From Sphingorhabdus wooponensis (GTDB lineage: Bacteria; Pseudomonadota; Alphaproteobacteria; Sphingomonadales; Sphingomonadaceae), in NCBI RefSeq assembly GCF_003933235.1, contig NZ_RWJI01000001.1, forward strand, positions 1,494,001-1,558,000: 64,000 nucleotides of DNA, read 5' to 3'. Position 1 is the first letter of the stretch. The number at the start of each line of letters is the position of its first letter. The notes beneath the pieces were generated by a model. It did no database searches. It was not told the origin of the DNA and saw only the letters and a program-made list of their open reading frames with translations. Made by a program: the position numbers and the translations under genes. Positions 37,118 through 46,224 of this stretch are shown here, piece after piece.

Positions 37118-37813
37118 AATTTCCTCCACCCATACTGGCACCACTGAGGATGCTGGGCCATGCCGCGATTCTTCGAACCATGACGTGCCATGCGATGGTT
37201 CAAGGTTCAGTTCCAAAGTCCGTATGCCTTTCTGCCGCGCTTCGCGCACTAGGCCCGCGGCGGGATAGACCGCGCCTGAGGTGCCAATGCTGACAAACAA
37301 GTCCGCTTGGTCCAACGCATCGTAAATTTCGTCCATCCGATAGGGCATTTCCCCAAACCAGACGATGTCCGGCCGCAACCGCCCCGTTACGCCGCAAGAC
37401 GGGCAAGCGGGCCGATCCAGCAACGTGCCGCGCCACGGGTGGCGGGCATCACAGGCATTGCACCACGCGTTCAGATGCTCACCATGCATATGCAACAGAC
37501 GCTTTGTCCCTGCCCGCTCGTGCAAATCATCCACATTTTGTGTCACCAGAAGCAGATTGCCCGACCATGCTGCATCCAGCCGTGCGAGCGCATAATGCGC
37601 AGCATTGGGCTCCACCTTTTGAATATGTTCGCGGCGCATGTCGTAAAAACGCAGCACAAGGTCGGGATCACGGGCGAAGGCCTCAGGCGTGGCTACATCT
37701 TCCACCTTATGCTGCTCCCACAACCCGCCAGCGCTGCGGAAGGTATCAATGCCGCTTTCGGCGCTGACGCCTGCACCTGTAAGGATCACAATGTTTTTGA
37801 TGCCTTGTCCCAC
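37106..37813 (-). CDS. cobB: NAD-dependent protein deacylase (sirtuin, CobB type)
   Basis: Sir2-family enzyme of 235 residues. NAD-binding GAGVSAESGIDTFRSAGGLW, the TQNVDDLHERAG motif, catalytic His in HMHGE and two CxxC zinc pairs are visible. The YDMRREH segment has the Tyr-x-x-Arg pair that in CobB/SIRT5 reads succinyl-lysine, so desuccinylase activity is likely. The start is GTG 37813, with AAGGA six bases ahead; the long open frame further upstream is only the antisense of dapB. The gene converges with moeB and is divergent from dapB. Confidence 0.9.
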   Translation of the reverse strand: MGQGIKNIVILTGAGVSAESGIDTFRSAGGLWEQHKVEDVATPEAFARDPDLVLRFYDMRREHIQKVEPNAAHYALARLDAAWSGNLLLVTQNVDDLHERAGTKRLLHMHGEHLNAWCNACDARHPWRGTLLDRPACPSCGVTGRLRPDIVWFGEMPYRMDEIYDALDQADLFVSIGTSGAVYPAAGLVREARQKGIRTLELNLEPSHGTSWFEESRHGPASSVVPVWVEEILGG

Positions 37814-37894
37814 ATGCTTTCCTTCATCTTCACCCAAAACTTGTTTCGGTTGCCTAATATAGTAAGACCCAGACATTAGGTCAGGGCAAGAGAT

Positions 37895-38620
37895 ATGAAA
37901 ATTGGAATAATTGGCAGCGCAGGGCGCATGGGGCAGGCTTTGGTCGATGCGATTGCCGCCGACGGCCACACACATGCAGGCGGCGTCGATAAGGACGGCG
38001 ACCTTGCCGCATTGATTGCTGCATCCGATGTTCTCGTCGATTTTTCGAGCCCCCACGGCCTTGAGGCCAGCCTTGATGTTTGCGTGGCTGCGGGTAAGCC
38101 CATCGTCATTGGCACGACAGGTTTGGAGGAGCGCCACCATTTCCTGATTGATGATGCCGCGCGCGATATTGCCATTTTGCAGACCGGCAATACGTCCTTG
38201 GGCGTGAATATGCTTGCCGCCTTGGTGGAACAAGCTGCGCGTCAGTTGGGCGCGGATTGGGACATAGAAATTCTGGAAATGCACCACAGGCACAAGGTCG
38301 ATGCGCCATCAGGTACCGCCCTGCTGTTGGGTGAAGCCGCGGCAAAGGGCCGAGCGGTCGATTTGAAAGAACACAGCGACCGTGGCCGCGACGGGATTAC
38401 CGGCGCACGCAAGGCTGGCGATATCGGCTTTGCATCGTTACGTGGCGGCAGCGTGGCGGGTGATCACACCGTCATCTTTGCATCTGACAATGAACGGATC
38501 GAGCTTGTCCATCGTGCCGAAAATCGCAGTATATTCGCGCGCGGCGCGGTGAAAGCTGCCGCCTGGCTGACCCGGCAGACACCCGGCCGATACAATATGC
38601 AAGAGGTCCTTGGTCTTTGA
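37895..38620 (+). CDS. dapB: 4-hydroxy-tetrahydrodipicolinate reductase
   Basis: NAD(P)H-dependent enzyme of the lysine/diaminopimelate pathway; 241 residues. GIIGSAGRMGQALVDAI is the nucleotide-binding turn (GxxGRMG) and EMHHRHKVDAPSGTALL carries the catalytic His/Lys motif (HHRHKxDAPSGTA). Coupled to nth through a TTGA overlap. dapE lies 16 kb upstream rather than adjacent. Confidence 0.95.
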   Translation: MKIGIIGSAGRMGQALVDAIAADGHTHAGGVDKDGDLAALIAASDVLVDFSSPHGLEASLDVCVAAGKPIVIGTTGLEERHHFLIDDAARDIAILQTGNTSLGVNMLAALVEQAARQLGADWDIEILEMHHRHKVDAPSGTALLLGEAAAKGRAVDLKEHSDRGRDGITGARKAGDIGFASLRGGSVAGDHTVIFASDNERIELVHRAENRSIFARGAVKAAAWLTRQTPGRYNMQEVLGL

Positions 38621-39285
38621 AGAAGGCCGACATCTTCGAATTTTACCGGCGCTTGGCGGAGGCCAATCCTGATCCGGAAACTGAATTGGCCTATGGCAAT
38701 CCTTACCAATTGCTCGTGGCCGTCACATGCTCAGCGCAATCAACCGATGTGGGGGTGAACAAGGCGACAAAGGCTTTGTTCGAAGAGGTCAAAACGCCCG
38801 CACAAATGGTCGCGCTTGGTCTGGAGGGATTGAAAAACCATATCAAGACCATTGGCCTGTACAATAACAAGGCGAAGAATGTCATCGCTTTGTCGGAAAT
38901 CCTCGTGCGTGATCATGGAGGCGAAGTGCCCGCCGACCGCGACGCGCTGGAGGCTTTGCCCGGCGTAGGGCGAAAGACCGCCAATGTGGTGATGAACACC
39001 GCCTTTGGCGCAGAAACCTTCGCTGTCGACACGCATATTTTCCGTCTTGGCAATCGCACGGGAATCGCGCCGGGGAAAACCGTTATCGCGGTCGAAAAAG
39101 CTCTGGAAAAAAGCACGCCAAAGCCATTCCGCGTGGGCGCGCACCATTGGCTCATCTTACATGGGCGTTATATCTGCAAAGCACGCACGCCCGAATGCTG
39201 GCGCTGCCCCGTCGCCGACCTGTGCCGCTTCAAACCCAAAACGCCCGCGCCCAAAATCAAGTCAGCTAAAGTTCAGACAGAATAG
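38617..39285 (+). CDS. nth: Endonuclease III
   Basis: DNA glycosylase/AP lyase for oxidised pyrimidines, 222 residues. The HhH motif LPGVGRKTANVVMN carries the catalytic Lys, VDTHIFRL the catalytic Asp, and the 4Fe-4S ligands show C-x6-C-x2-C-x5-C (CKARTPEC to C). The start is TTG 38617, overlapping the dapB stop (TTGA); the first residues KKADIFEFYRRLAEANP agree with family length and no ATG fits. A relative, mutY, uses the same fold and cluster. Confidence 0.93.
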   Translation: MKKADIFEFYRRLAEANPDPETELAYGNPYQLLVAVTCSAQSTDVGVNKATKALFEEVKTPAQMVALGLEGLKNHIKTIGLYNNKAKNVIALSEILVRDHGGEVPADRDALEALPGVGRKTANVVMNTAFGAETFAVDTHIFRLGNRTGIAPGKTVIAVEKALEKSTPKPFRVGAHHWLILHGRYICKARTPECWRCPVADLCRFKPKTPAPKIKSAKVQTE

Positions 39286-39318
39286 TTTATGGACGAGTCG
39301 TGATAATGGAGAAGACCG

Positions 39319-39705
39319 ATGCATAAGTTGCTGTTCATCATCCCCGCGATTGCCTTATTTTCAGGTGGCGGCGCTGTCGCACTTTCAAGCAAGAACGCAC
39401 CTGAACCCGTTCGGGCAGTGGGCGAACCGAAAAGCTGCGTCACAATATCGCAGATACGGTCAACGAAAGTCATCGATAGCCGCACCATCGATTTCCGCAT
39501 GGCAGGCGGAAAAACCTATCGCAATATTTTGCCGCAAAGCTGCCCCGGATTGAAGTTCGAAGACCGCTTTTCCTATCGAACGTCACTCAACCAATTGTGC
39601 AACGTCGATATCGTCCACGTATTGCACGACCAAGGCGGTCAACTGCATGAAGGCGCAGGATGTGGACTAGGAAAATTTCAGATGGTGGAGAAGGTTAAGA
39701 GATAA
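39319..39705 (+). CDS. Secreted DUF6491-like protein
   Basis: Small exported protein of 128 residues: signal MHKLLFIIPAIALFSGGGAVA, then a mature domain with four cysteines (SCVTIS, SCPGLKF, LCNVDIV, GCGLGKF) and the pattern RSTKVIDSRTIDF ... YRNILPQSCPG ... FSYRTSLNQLC. I recognise this from DUF6491 proteins common in sphingomonads; that name is from memory. Function unknown. It follows nth by 33 bases and ends just before a palindromic repeat. Confidence 0.7.
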   Translation: MHKLLFIIPAIALFSGGGAVALSSKNAPEPVRAVGEPKSCVTISQIRSTKVIDSRTIDFRMAGGKTYRNILPQSCPGLKFEDRFSYRTSLNQLCNVDIVHVLHDQGGQLHEGAGCGLGKFQMVEKVKR

Positions 39706-39723
39706 AATCTTTTGACCTGCCTT

Positions 39724-39792
39724 GTCATCCTGAACTTGTTTCAGGATAACACGCTAATGTTGCCCGGTATCCTGAAACAAGTTCAGGATGAC
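39724..39792. repeat. Nested palindromic REP-like repeat
   Basis: Two 25-bp arms, 39724-39748 and 39768-39792, are exact reverse complements separated by 19 bases. Each arm is itself nearly palindromic around CCTGAACTTGTTTCAGG. Sequences with this core are, to my knowledge, frequent between sphingomonad genes. Here it lies between the 3' ends of convergent genes and could act as a bidirectional terminator or RNA stabiliser. Confidence 0.85.
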
Positions 39793-39860
39793 GAAAGGTT
39801 ATTTACGGCAACGCCGGCAACATGTGGCCATTCACCTGACCGCGCCGCGCCTGTCCAATT

Positions 39861-40634
39861 TTACTTCCCAGTCCAGTTGCCCGCACGCTTCTCAACAAAT
39901 GCAGCCATGCCTTCCTTCTGATCTTCCGTGCCAAATAGGCCATGGAACAAGCGACGTTCGAACACGACGCCTTGCTGCAATGTCGTTTCAAACGCCGCAT
40001 TGACCATTTCCTTGCACGCAAGCGCGGCTAAAGGCGCCATGGCGGCAATCGCCGTTGCGGTTTTAACGGCTTCGTCGACCAGCTCCGCTGCCGGAACGAC
40101 CTTCGCGACCAACCCAGATCGCTCAGCCTCAGCAGCATCCATCATACGGCCCGTCAGGCACATTTCCATCGCCTTGGCCTTGCCAATCGCACGCGTTAGG
40201 CGTTGTGATCCCCCCATGCCCGGGGTGACGGCTAGTTTTATTTCCGGCTGACCAAATTTGGCATTGTCGCCTGCAATGATGAAGTCAGCCATCATTGCCA
40301 ATTCGCATCCACCGCCCAGCGCAAAGCCGTTTACCGCGGCGATCCATGGCTTGCGGGTGGCGGTTACGCGGTCATAGCCAGCAAAGAAGTTTACACCATA
40401 CATGTCTGCAAAAGACTGCGACGACATTTCCTTAATATCCGCGCCTGCGGCAAAGGCCTTCTCACTGCCCGTCAGGACTGCGCATCTTTGGCTGTCATCG
40501 GCATCAAATGCCGCAAAGGCAGCGATAAGGTCCGCCAAAACCTGGCTATTCAGTGCGTTCAAAGCCTGCGGCCGATTAAGCGTCATTAGCGTCACTGCGC
40601 CGCGTTGTTCGACTAATAATGTTTCGTAGGTCAT
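39861..40634 (-). CDS. Enoyl-CoA hydratase
   Basis: Crotonase-fold enzyme of 257 residues. Oxyanion-hole segments are [11 protein letters not shown] and [17 protein letters not shown], with the catalytic glutamates expected in the latter and in [20 protein letters not shown], both present. It is the third gene of an acyl-CoA dehydrogenase-HIBCH-hydratase operon joined by ATGA overlaps, which suggests it hydrates methacrylyl-CoA in valine breakdown. ATG 40634 is chosen because of that overlap. Confidence 0.9.
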   Translation of the reverse strand: MTYETLLVEQRGAVTLMTLNRPQALNALNSQVLADLIAAFAAFDADDSQRCAVLTGSEKAFAAGADIKEMSSQSFADMYGVNFFAGYDRVTATRKPWIAAVNGFALGGGCELAMMADFIIAGDNAKFGQPEIKLAVTPGMGGSQRLTRAIGKAKAMEMCLTGRMMDAAEAERSGLVAKVVPAAELVDEAVKTATAIAAMAPLAALACKEMVNAAFETTLQQGVVFERRLFHGLFGTEDQKEGMAAFVEKRAGNWTGK

Positions 40635-41680
40635 AGGGGCTTCCATTCATCCTGCGCCGGCAAGGCGGCGAAAATAGCGTCAATCAAATCCTCAGTCACA
40701 GCTTCTGCTGTCGCCGGATCCCATCGGGGCGCATTATCCTTATCGACAATAACGGCGCGGACGCCTTCGGCAAAATCGGGGCGGACAATCACGCGGCTGG
40801 CGATACGATATTCCATCGCCATGTTCTCGGCAAAATCGCTGAGCTTCAGGCTCTCGGACAATTGACGCAAAGCGACTTTACAGGTTTGCGGGCTTTTGGT
40901 CCGCAAGGTCGCCAATTCTTTCATCGCCCATGCGCTCGCGTCGCCTTCAAGGCTGGCGAGGATGTCCTCAAATGCATCTGAGGCGAAATGGCGATTGATC
41001 TGCACAAGCATCTCGACGATTTTCGACGCAGGCGGCGTTTCCGACAAGGTACGCAATATACCATCAAGGCGCTCTACACCTTCACGGGCAATCCGTGCCT
41101 TGGCTTCGGCGAGCGCACTGCTCGGAAGATAATGGGTAGCAAGTCCAAGCGCGAGGCACTCTGCACCGGCCACGCGTGATCCGGTGAGCGCCAGAAACTG
41201 ACCCATGCGTCCTTCGAGCCGCGATAGATACCAGCCACCACCAACATCCGGAAAAAGGCCAATGCCGGTTTCGGGCATGGCAAATTTGGTATTCTCGGTC
41301 GCCACGCGGAAACGGGCGGGCTGGCTAATACCCACGCCCCCACCCATCGTAATGCCATCCATGAAAGCAACCACAGGCTTAGGATAGGTGAACAATAAAT
41401 GGTTCAGCTGATATTCGTCGTGGAAGAATTTGCGGCCCGATTCTCCGCCATCATTCAGGGCTGAATTACGCAAGAAGGCGATGTCCCCGCCTGCACAAAA
41501 ACCGCGCCCGTCCGCATGATCAATCACCACGCATGTCACCGCGTCATCGTCGCGCCATGCCAGCAATGCCTGCGTCATCGCATGCACCATCGGCAGCGTC
41601 AGCGCATGTAACGCCGATGGCCGGTTCAGGCTTATGAAACCAGCATGCCCTTCAACGCGAACCAAAATATCATCGGTCAT
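40631..41680 (-). CDS. 3-hydroxyisobutyryl-CoA hydrolase (HIBCH type)
   Basis: Crotonase-superfamily thioesterase of 349 residues, about 90 longer than hydratases, as in HIBCH. Visible are [33 protein letters not shown] and [20 protein letters not shown], the last being typical of HIBCH. It releases 3-hydroxyisobutyrate from its CoA ester in valine catabolism. ATGA overlaps link it to the dehydrogenase before and the hydratase after. Confidence 0.9.
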   Translation of the reverse strand: MTDDILVRVEGHAGFISLNRPSALHALTLPMVHAMTQALLAWRDDDAVTCVVIDHADGRGFCAGGDIAFLRNSALNDGGESGRKFFHDEYQLNHLLFTYPKPVVAFMDGITMGGGVGISQPARFRVATENTKFAMPETGIGLFPDVGGGWYLSRLEGRMGQFLALTGSRVAGAECLALGLATHYLPSSALAEAKARIAREGVERLDGILRTLSETPPASKIVEMLVQINRHFASDAFEDILASLEGDASAWAMKELATLRTKSPQTCKVALRQLSESLKLSDFAENMAMEYRIASRVIVRPDFAEGVRAVIVDKDNAPRWDPATAEAVTEDLIDAIFAALPAQDEWKPL

Positions 41681-42822
41681 TGGCGTAACAAGTCCCGGCC
41701 AATAATCATACGCATGACCTGATTGGTACCTTCCAGAATAGAGTGAACGCGCAAATCGCGCCAGAAACGCTCGATGGGATAATCCCGCAAATAGCCATAG
41801 CCGCCAAAAAGTTGCAGCGCTTGATTAACAATCTCGCTCCCGCTGTCGGTGGACAGCCGCTTGGCCATTGCCGAAAAACGCGACTTGTCAGGGGCGTTCG
41901 CCGTGACTTTCGCCGCAGCGATATAAAGCAAAGCACGCGCAGCCTCCAAATCGGTCGCCATGTCGGCCAGCATGAACTGCGTATTCTGGAACTCGGCCAC
42001 CGGCTGACCAAATTGCTGACGCTCTTTGGTATAGGCAATAGCCTCATCCAAGCACCGCTGCGCGCCGCCCAGTGAACATGCACCGATATTGAGCCGCCCG
42101 CCGTCTAAACCCATCATCGCAAAGCGGAACCCGTCCCCCTCCGCGCCCACACGATTGGCAACGGGCACGCGGCAATCTTCAAAAATAACCTGCGCCGTTG
42201 GCGACGCGTTCCAGCCTAGCTTTTTCTCCGGCGCGCCAAAACTAAGTCCCGGCGTATCCTTGTCCACGACAAGGCAGGTTACACCCTTGGTCTTTTCTTC
42301 GCCGGTGCGCACCATCACGACATAAACATCATTATAGCCCGCGCCCGAAATGAACTGCTTCGTACCATTCAGCACATAATGATCGCCATCGCGCCGCGCG
42401 CTGGTTTTCAGCGCCGCCGCGTCCGACCCACTGCCCGGTTCAGTCAGGCAATAGCTGGCGATTTTATGCATCGACACCAGGTCCGGCAAATAACGCGCCT
42501 TCAACTCTGCACTGCCAAAACAATCGATCATCCACGCGGCCATATTATGGATAGAAATAAACGCGCTGGTGGTGGGGCAGCCATAAGCCATGGCCTCCAT
42601 GATCAACGCAGCCTCCAACCGGCCAAGGCCAGTACCGCCCGATTCTTGCGACACATAAATCGCGCCAAAGCCCAATTCACCGGCGGCTTTCCACACATCG
42701 ACCGGATAATGCGACTTTTCGTCCCATTCAGCGGCAAAAGGTGTGATCGCGTCTGCGGTGAATTTGCGCGCCATATCTTGAATGGCGATTTGATCATCTG
42801 TGAGTTCAAACTGGTTTTGCAT
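41677..42822 (-). CDS. Acyl-CoA dehydrogenase, isobutyryl-CoA type
   Basis: Flavoprotein of 381 residues. FAD/substrate segments YCLTEPGSGSDAAALKT and the catalytic-Glu region SILEGTNQVMRMIIGRDLL are present, with QLFGGYGYLRDYPIERFWRD before it. Together with HIBCH and the hydratase this points to isobutyryl-CoA as substrate (valine pathway); the specificity itself is inferred from context. It is the first gene of the operon. mmsA and mmsB, frequent companions, are absent here. Confidence 0.88.
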   Translation of the reverse strand: MQNQFELTDDQIAIQDMARKFTADAITPFAAEWDEKSHYPVDVWKAAGELGFGAIYVSQESGGTGLGRLEAALIMEAMAYGCPTTSAFISIHNMAAWMIDCFGSAELKARYLPDLVSMHKIASYCLTEPGSGSDAAALKTSARRDGDHYVLNGTKQFISGAGYNDVYVVMVRTGEEKTKGVTCLVVDKDTPGLSFGAPEKKLGWNASPTAQVIFEDCRVPVANRVGAEGDGFRFAMMGLDGGRLNIGACSLGGAQRCLDEAIAYTKERQQFGQPVAEFQNTQFMLADMATDLEAARALLYIAAAKVTANAPDKSRFSAMAKRLSTDSGSEIVNQALQLFGGYGYLRDYPIERFWRDLRVHSILEGTNQVMRMIIGRDLLRQ

Positions 42823-43022
42823 AAGGTCGCCGTAGCATCGCCCTTTTGAGTTATCCAGACATTAGGGCAGGACCACTGATATCGCACATACCGTGCGTCC
42901 GGCAAGTTTCGGCGCAAATGCCCCTGTTTCCATGCGGCATCGTCACAGATAGGGTTAAATAAAAATGGGCCCCAAAAAAAACTTGGCGCAATGGCGTCAT
43001 GCCTGCTAACCGCACTCGGCCC

Positions 43023-43099
43023 GCACCCATAGCTCAGCTGGATAGAGCGCTGCCCTCCGAAGGCAGAGGCCAGAGGTTCGAATCCTCTTGGGTGCGCCA
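43023..43099 (+). tRNA. tRNA-Arg (anticodon CCG)
   Basis: Full cloverleaf of 77 nt: acceptor GCACCCA/TGGGTGC, D-arm GCTC...GAGC, anticodon stem CTGCC/GGCAG with loop CTCCGAA (anticodon 43057-43059, CCG, reading CGG), T-arm AGAGG TTCGAAT CCTCT, discriminator G, and an encoded CCA end. Confidence 0.97.
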
Positions 43100-43189
43100 G
43101 TATTTTTAGGCATTTCGGTATTCTTCGACCATTTTTGGTCCGTTGTAGTTGCGGTGACCCGCCGCACCGCCTCATATGTCAGGCCGCAA

Positions 43190-44677
43190 TCATAATGGCT
43201 TTTTGAAGCTGAGATTAAACGCATTGATGATATAGACCTTCTCGGTCGAAGAGCCGCCATATTGATAATATAAAAGCTCAGGGCCACCATCGGCGTTGAA
43301 ATCGCTCACGGCTAACAAACGTCCCGATTGGTTTTGAGGAAGCGTCACTGCCAAACGCGAAAAGCGGCCAGCCCCCTGATTGAAAAATACAAGCAGTTGG
43401 CCTTTGCTGAGGCCGTAGACAATGTCTTTCAGGCTATCGCCATCTAGATCCTGTATAAACACATCTGGTGACCAGTTGAGGCGCGCCGCGCGGATGTCCG
43501 ATTGATCCTGCGGGAGCGCGTCGGCGGTTATGTCGGTAAAGACGCCCCGATCATTTCTCAGCAGCTGCAGATAATTGCCACCATAATAAGGGACATATCT
43601 GGAATGTTGGATGAGCAGGTCTAAATCGCCATCCTTGTCGAAATCAGCGCTTCTGGTTTCCATATGCAGATTTGTATCAATGCCATAAATGCTGGGTGGC
43701 AAAGCCACGCCTTCATTAAAAGTAAAGCGCCCATTCCTGTTGAAGAAAAGTAGGCTTGGCGTCGACCCATGACCAAATCCAGCCACGAGATCAGCATATC
43801 TGTCGCCGTTCAGATCAGCCAGATGCAGATCGAGAAGAAGGTTGAAGCCTTCATTGCCCTCCGATCTTGGATTGGTCATCGGAACCGAAAGCAATTGTTC
43901 AAAAAATGGGTCGTCTGATGCCGTAAATCGTCCGCTGGACTGCTGCGTGAGCAAGACAGGCCGGAAGCCATCTCCAAAAGCCGTCCAATTTCCAATCAAT
44001 ATATCATCTAAGCCATCACCATTCACGTCGCCCGCTGCCATCGAATGTGCGTCCACCGCATCATCTGGTAATATGTCCTTATGGGGCAAGCGCGGGATCG
44101 TGTTCGCAACGGCCCCAATGGTTCCGGACCTTTGCCCAATCAGGACAGCGCTGCCATGTGCTTTGGGATCGCGATATGAACCCGAAACATTGTGCGCCAC
44201 AAAAAATGCCATAGGTTTCCCCGCAACCTGCAATGCTGCGGCCCGTCGCGCGCCAAAGACAGACGGCAATTGGGCGTTCAATCCAGCATCATAGCGCAGA
44301 CGGCCATCCGCGTTTGACAGCAGCACATAGGGCAAGGCCGCATAAGCGGGTGTACCATAAGCCTTGCTCAGCGGGATAATGACCTCTGGATATCGCCCCC
44401 CTTCAAAATCCAAAGATATGCTGGCTTGAGGGAAAATATCAGCAACGCCACCAGGATAATTTACCCCGGCATAGGTATAAGGCGGCACAAGATCTTTTGT
44501 CGCAAACCTGTGGACCTCATAAGCAAATTTGAGTTCGATAAAGGGCGCGATTGCCGTAACTGGCGATGGGTCGGGCGTGCTTGTGTTCGTCGCGGAGCCC
44601 GAGCTACCTCCACCACAACTTGCCAGTAGGAATGCACAAAAAGGTGCAAGCGTTAAGCTGGTAAAGCTACATTTCAC
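43190..44677 (-). CDS. FG-GAP/VCBS repeat lipoprotein
   Basis: A 495-residue surface or periplasmic lipoprotein: signal ending LLASC (lipidated Cys at about 20), then a Gly/Ser/Thr/Pro linker, then a beta-propeller of FG-GAP repeats with calcium-binding-like loops DVNGDGLDDIL, DLNGDRYADLV, DFDKDGDLDLL, DLDGDSLKDIV and DFNADGGPELL. Such propellers bind proteins or glycans; no enzymatic motif is evident. It is followed on the plus strand side by the tRNA and stands alone, with 170 bases of AT-rich DNA before the POT gene. Confidence 0.85.
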   Translation of the reverse strand: MKCSFTSLTLAPFCAFLLASCGGGSSGSATNTSTPDPSPVTAIAPFIELKFAYEVHRFATKDLVPPYTYAGVNYPGGVADIFPQASISLDFEGGRYPEVIIPLSKAYGTPAYAALPYVLLSNADGRLRYDAGLNAQLPSVFGARRAAALQVAGKPMAFFVAHNVSGSYRDPKAHGSAVLIGQRSGTIGAVANTIPRLPHKDILPDDAVDAHSMAAGDVNGDGLDDILIGNWTAFGDGFRPVLLTQQSSGRFTASDDPFFEQLLSVPMTNPRSEGNEGFNLLLDLHLADLNGDRYADLVAGFGHGSTPSLLFFNRNGRFTFNEGVALPPSIYGIDTNLHMETRSADFDKDGDLDLLIQHSRYVPYYGGNYLQLLRNDRGVFTDITADALPQDQSDIRAARLNWSPDVFIQDLDGDSLKDIVYGLSKGQLLVFFNQGAGRFSRLAVTLPQNQSGRLLAVSDFNADGGPELLYYQYGGSSTEKVYIINAFNLSFKKPL

Positions 44678-44850
44678 GTACAGCTCCTCTTCAGTTCACA
44701 TCAACAATAATCAAAATCAGCAAAAGTAACATGATGTAAAAATACTAATACTGTGCACTTGATAACGCCCATCATTCCCTTGCACCACGCATTTAAGCGG
44801 GCATAGATACGCATGCGACTAGGGCGCACATAAAATCGGGGGGAATAAGC

Positions 44851-46215
44851 GTGGGTAACATTGAACAGACCGCTATTGGCCAGCCATCCGGTCACCCCAA
44901 AGGCTTATTCTATTTATCCTTCACTGAGATGTGGGAGCGCTTTTCCTTTTATGGGATGTCGGCGTTGCTGACGCTCTACATGGTGAAAGAGCTGCTGCTG
45001 CCGGAAAATGCGGCACAGGTCATTGGGCTCGCCACCTTACGCAATCTGTTCGAATTTCGCGGGCCGATGAGCGACGTTGCTTTTTCCGCAATCATTTATG
45101 GTTGGTATGCCGGCCTTGTCTATTTCACGCCAATCGTCGGGGGCTGGGTTGCCGACCGGATATTGGGTGCAAAGCGCACGGTAATGCTCGGCGTCATCCT
45201 GATGAGCGCGGGGCATTTAGCGATGTCCTTTTATGCCAGCTTTCTGTTCGCGCTCTTACTTCTGATCTTGGGGTCAGGATTTCTGAAGGGCAATATTTCT
45301 GCGCAGGTTGGCGCATTATACCCGCAATCGGATGAGTCCATGCGGTCACGCGGCTTCACCATTTTTTCAACCGGTATTTGCATTGGCGCTGCAAGCGGGC
45401 CGCTCGTAACGGGTCTGGTTGCGGCGGTCTATGGCTGGCATGCCGGGTTCGCGGTGGCGGCTGTGTTGATGCTGGTTGCGCTGCTGGCCTATATATTGGG
45501 TCAGCGCCATTTGCCCGATGATCGTCCATTGGCCGGCAAACGCGAAAAATCTGCGCCGATGACCAAGGCTGAGCGCAAGCGCTTATGGATACTCTTACTT
45601 ATCATTGCCCTCACCATTCCCGCCGAAATCGCCTATCCAATGGTGTGGAGCATCGGCATCTTATGGGTCGATCAATATGTGAACTTGGCAACGTCGCTGG
45701 GCGAAGTACCCTCAAGCTGGTTTGCATCGATGGATTCCATCGGCGCCATATTGGCGGCCCCCGCGCTGGTTATGTTTTGGGCATGGCAGGCAAAGCGTGG
45801 CATCGAACCCAGCAGCGTGACGAAGGTCGGTATTGGGTCCGCCATCATTGCCTTTGCCGCGCTTCTTTTCGCTTATGGCAATATGGGACACAGTGGCCCC
45901 GACAGTGTCAACGCCGGATGGGCCATTGCGGGCTGGCTGATCATGGGGCTGGCCTGGATGTATTATTGGCCGACAACTTTAGCCATCGTCAGCCGGGCCG
46001 CCCCTGCGGGCATGGCCTCTATTTTAATGGGCGTCGCCTTCCTCTCCCCCTTTATCGGGCATGTGCTGGCGGGGTGGATAGGAAGCTATTTTGACCAAAT
46101 GCACCCATCGGTTTTTTGGGCAATGGATGCCGCCATCGCTTTGGCTGGCGGCATTCTCATCCTGCTGTTCCGCAAACGCCTTCAAGCGGCGTTGGAATCT
46201 GATCTCGCTTCGTAA
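44851..46215 (+). CDS. POT-family proton-dependent oligopeptide transporter
   Basis: MFS-fold inner-membrane symporter for di- and tripeptides, 454 residues with about 12-14 helices. The first helix carries the EMWERFSFYG motif (ExxERFxYY type) and the second signature is GGWVADRILGAKRTVMLG; GFLKGNISAQVG is the third. The start is GTG 44851 with GGGGGAA just upstream. It converges with the FAD oxidoreductase of the choline locus, nine bases between stops; there is no sign that it carries choline. Confidence 0.9.
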   Translation: MGNIEQTAIGQPSGHPKGLFYLSFTEMWERFSFYGMSALLTLYMVKELLLPENAAQVIGLATLRNLFEFRGPMSDVAFSAIIYGWYAGLVYFTPIVGGWVADRILGAKRTVMLGVILMSAGHLAMSFYASFLFALLLLILGSGFLKGNISAQVGALYPQSDESMRSRGFTIFSTGICIGAASGPLVTGLVAAVYGWHAGFAVAAVLMLVALLAYILGQRHLPDDRPLAGKREKSAPMTKAERKRLWILLLIIALTIPAEIAYPMVWSIGILWVDQYVNLATSLGEVPSSWFASMDSIGAILAAPALVMFWAWQAKRGIEPSSVTKVGIGSAIIAFAALLFAYGNMGHSGPDSVNAGWAIAGWLIMGLAWMYYWPTTLAIVSRAAPAGMASILMGVAFLSPFIGHVLAGWIGSYFDQMHPSVFWAMDAAIALAGGILILLFRKRLQAALESDLAS

Positions 46216-46224
46216 CGGCACGAG

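Noticed and set aside
37814-38293. Long N-terminal extension of the sirtuin frame
   Set aside because: It is the antisense of dapB; the recognisable sirtuin begins at GTG 37813 with a ribosome site.
37869-42870. Shared 12-mer CCAGACATTAGG upstream of dapB and of the isobutyryl-CoA dehydrogenase-type gene
   Set aside because: Matches of this length are expected many times by chance in 64 kb, and there is no symmetry or further similarity.
43023-43099. tRNA gene as a prophage or island attachment site
   Set aside because: No direct repeat of the tRNA 3' end and no integrase were seen within the window.
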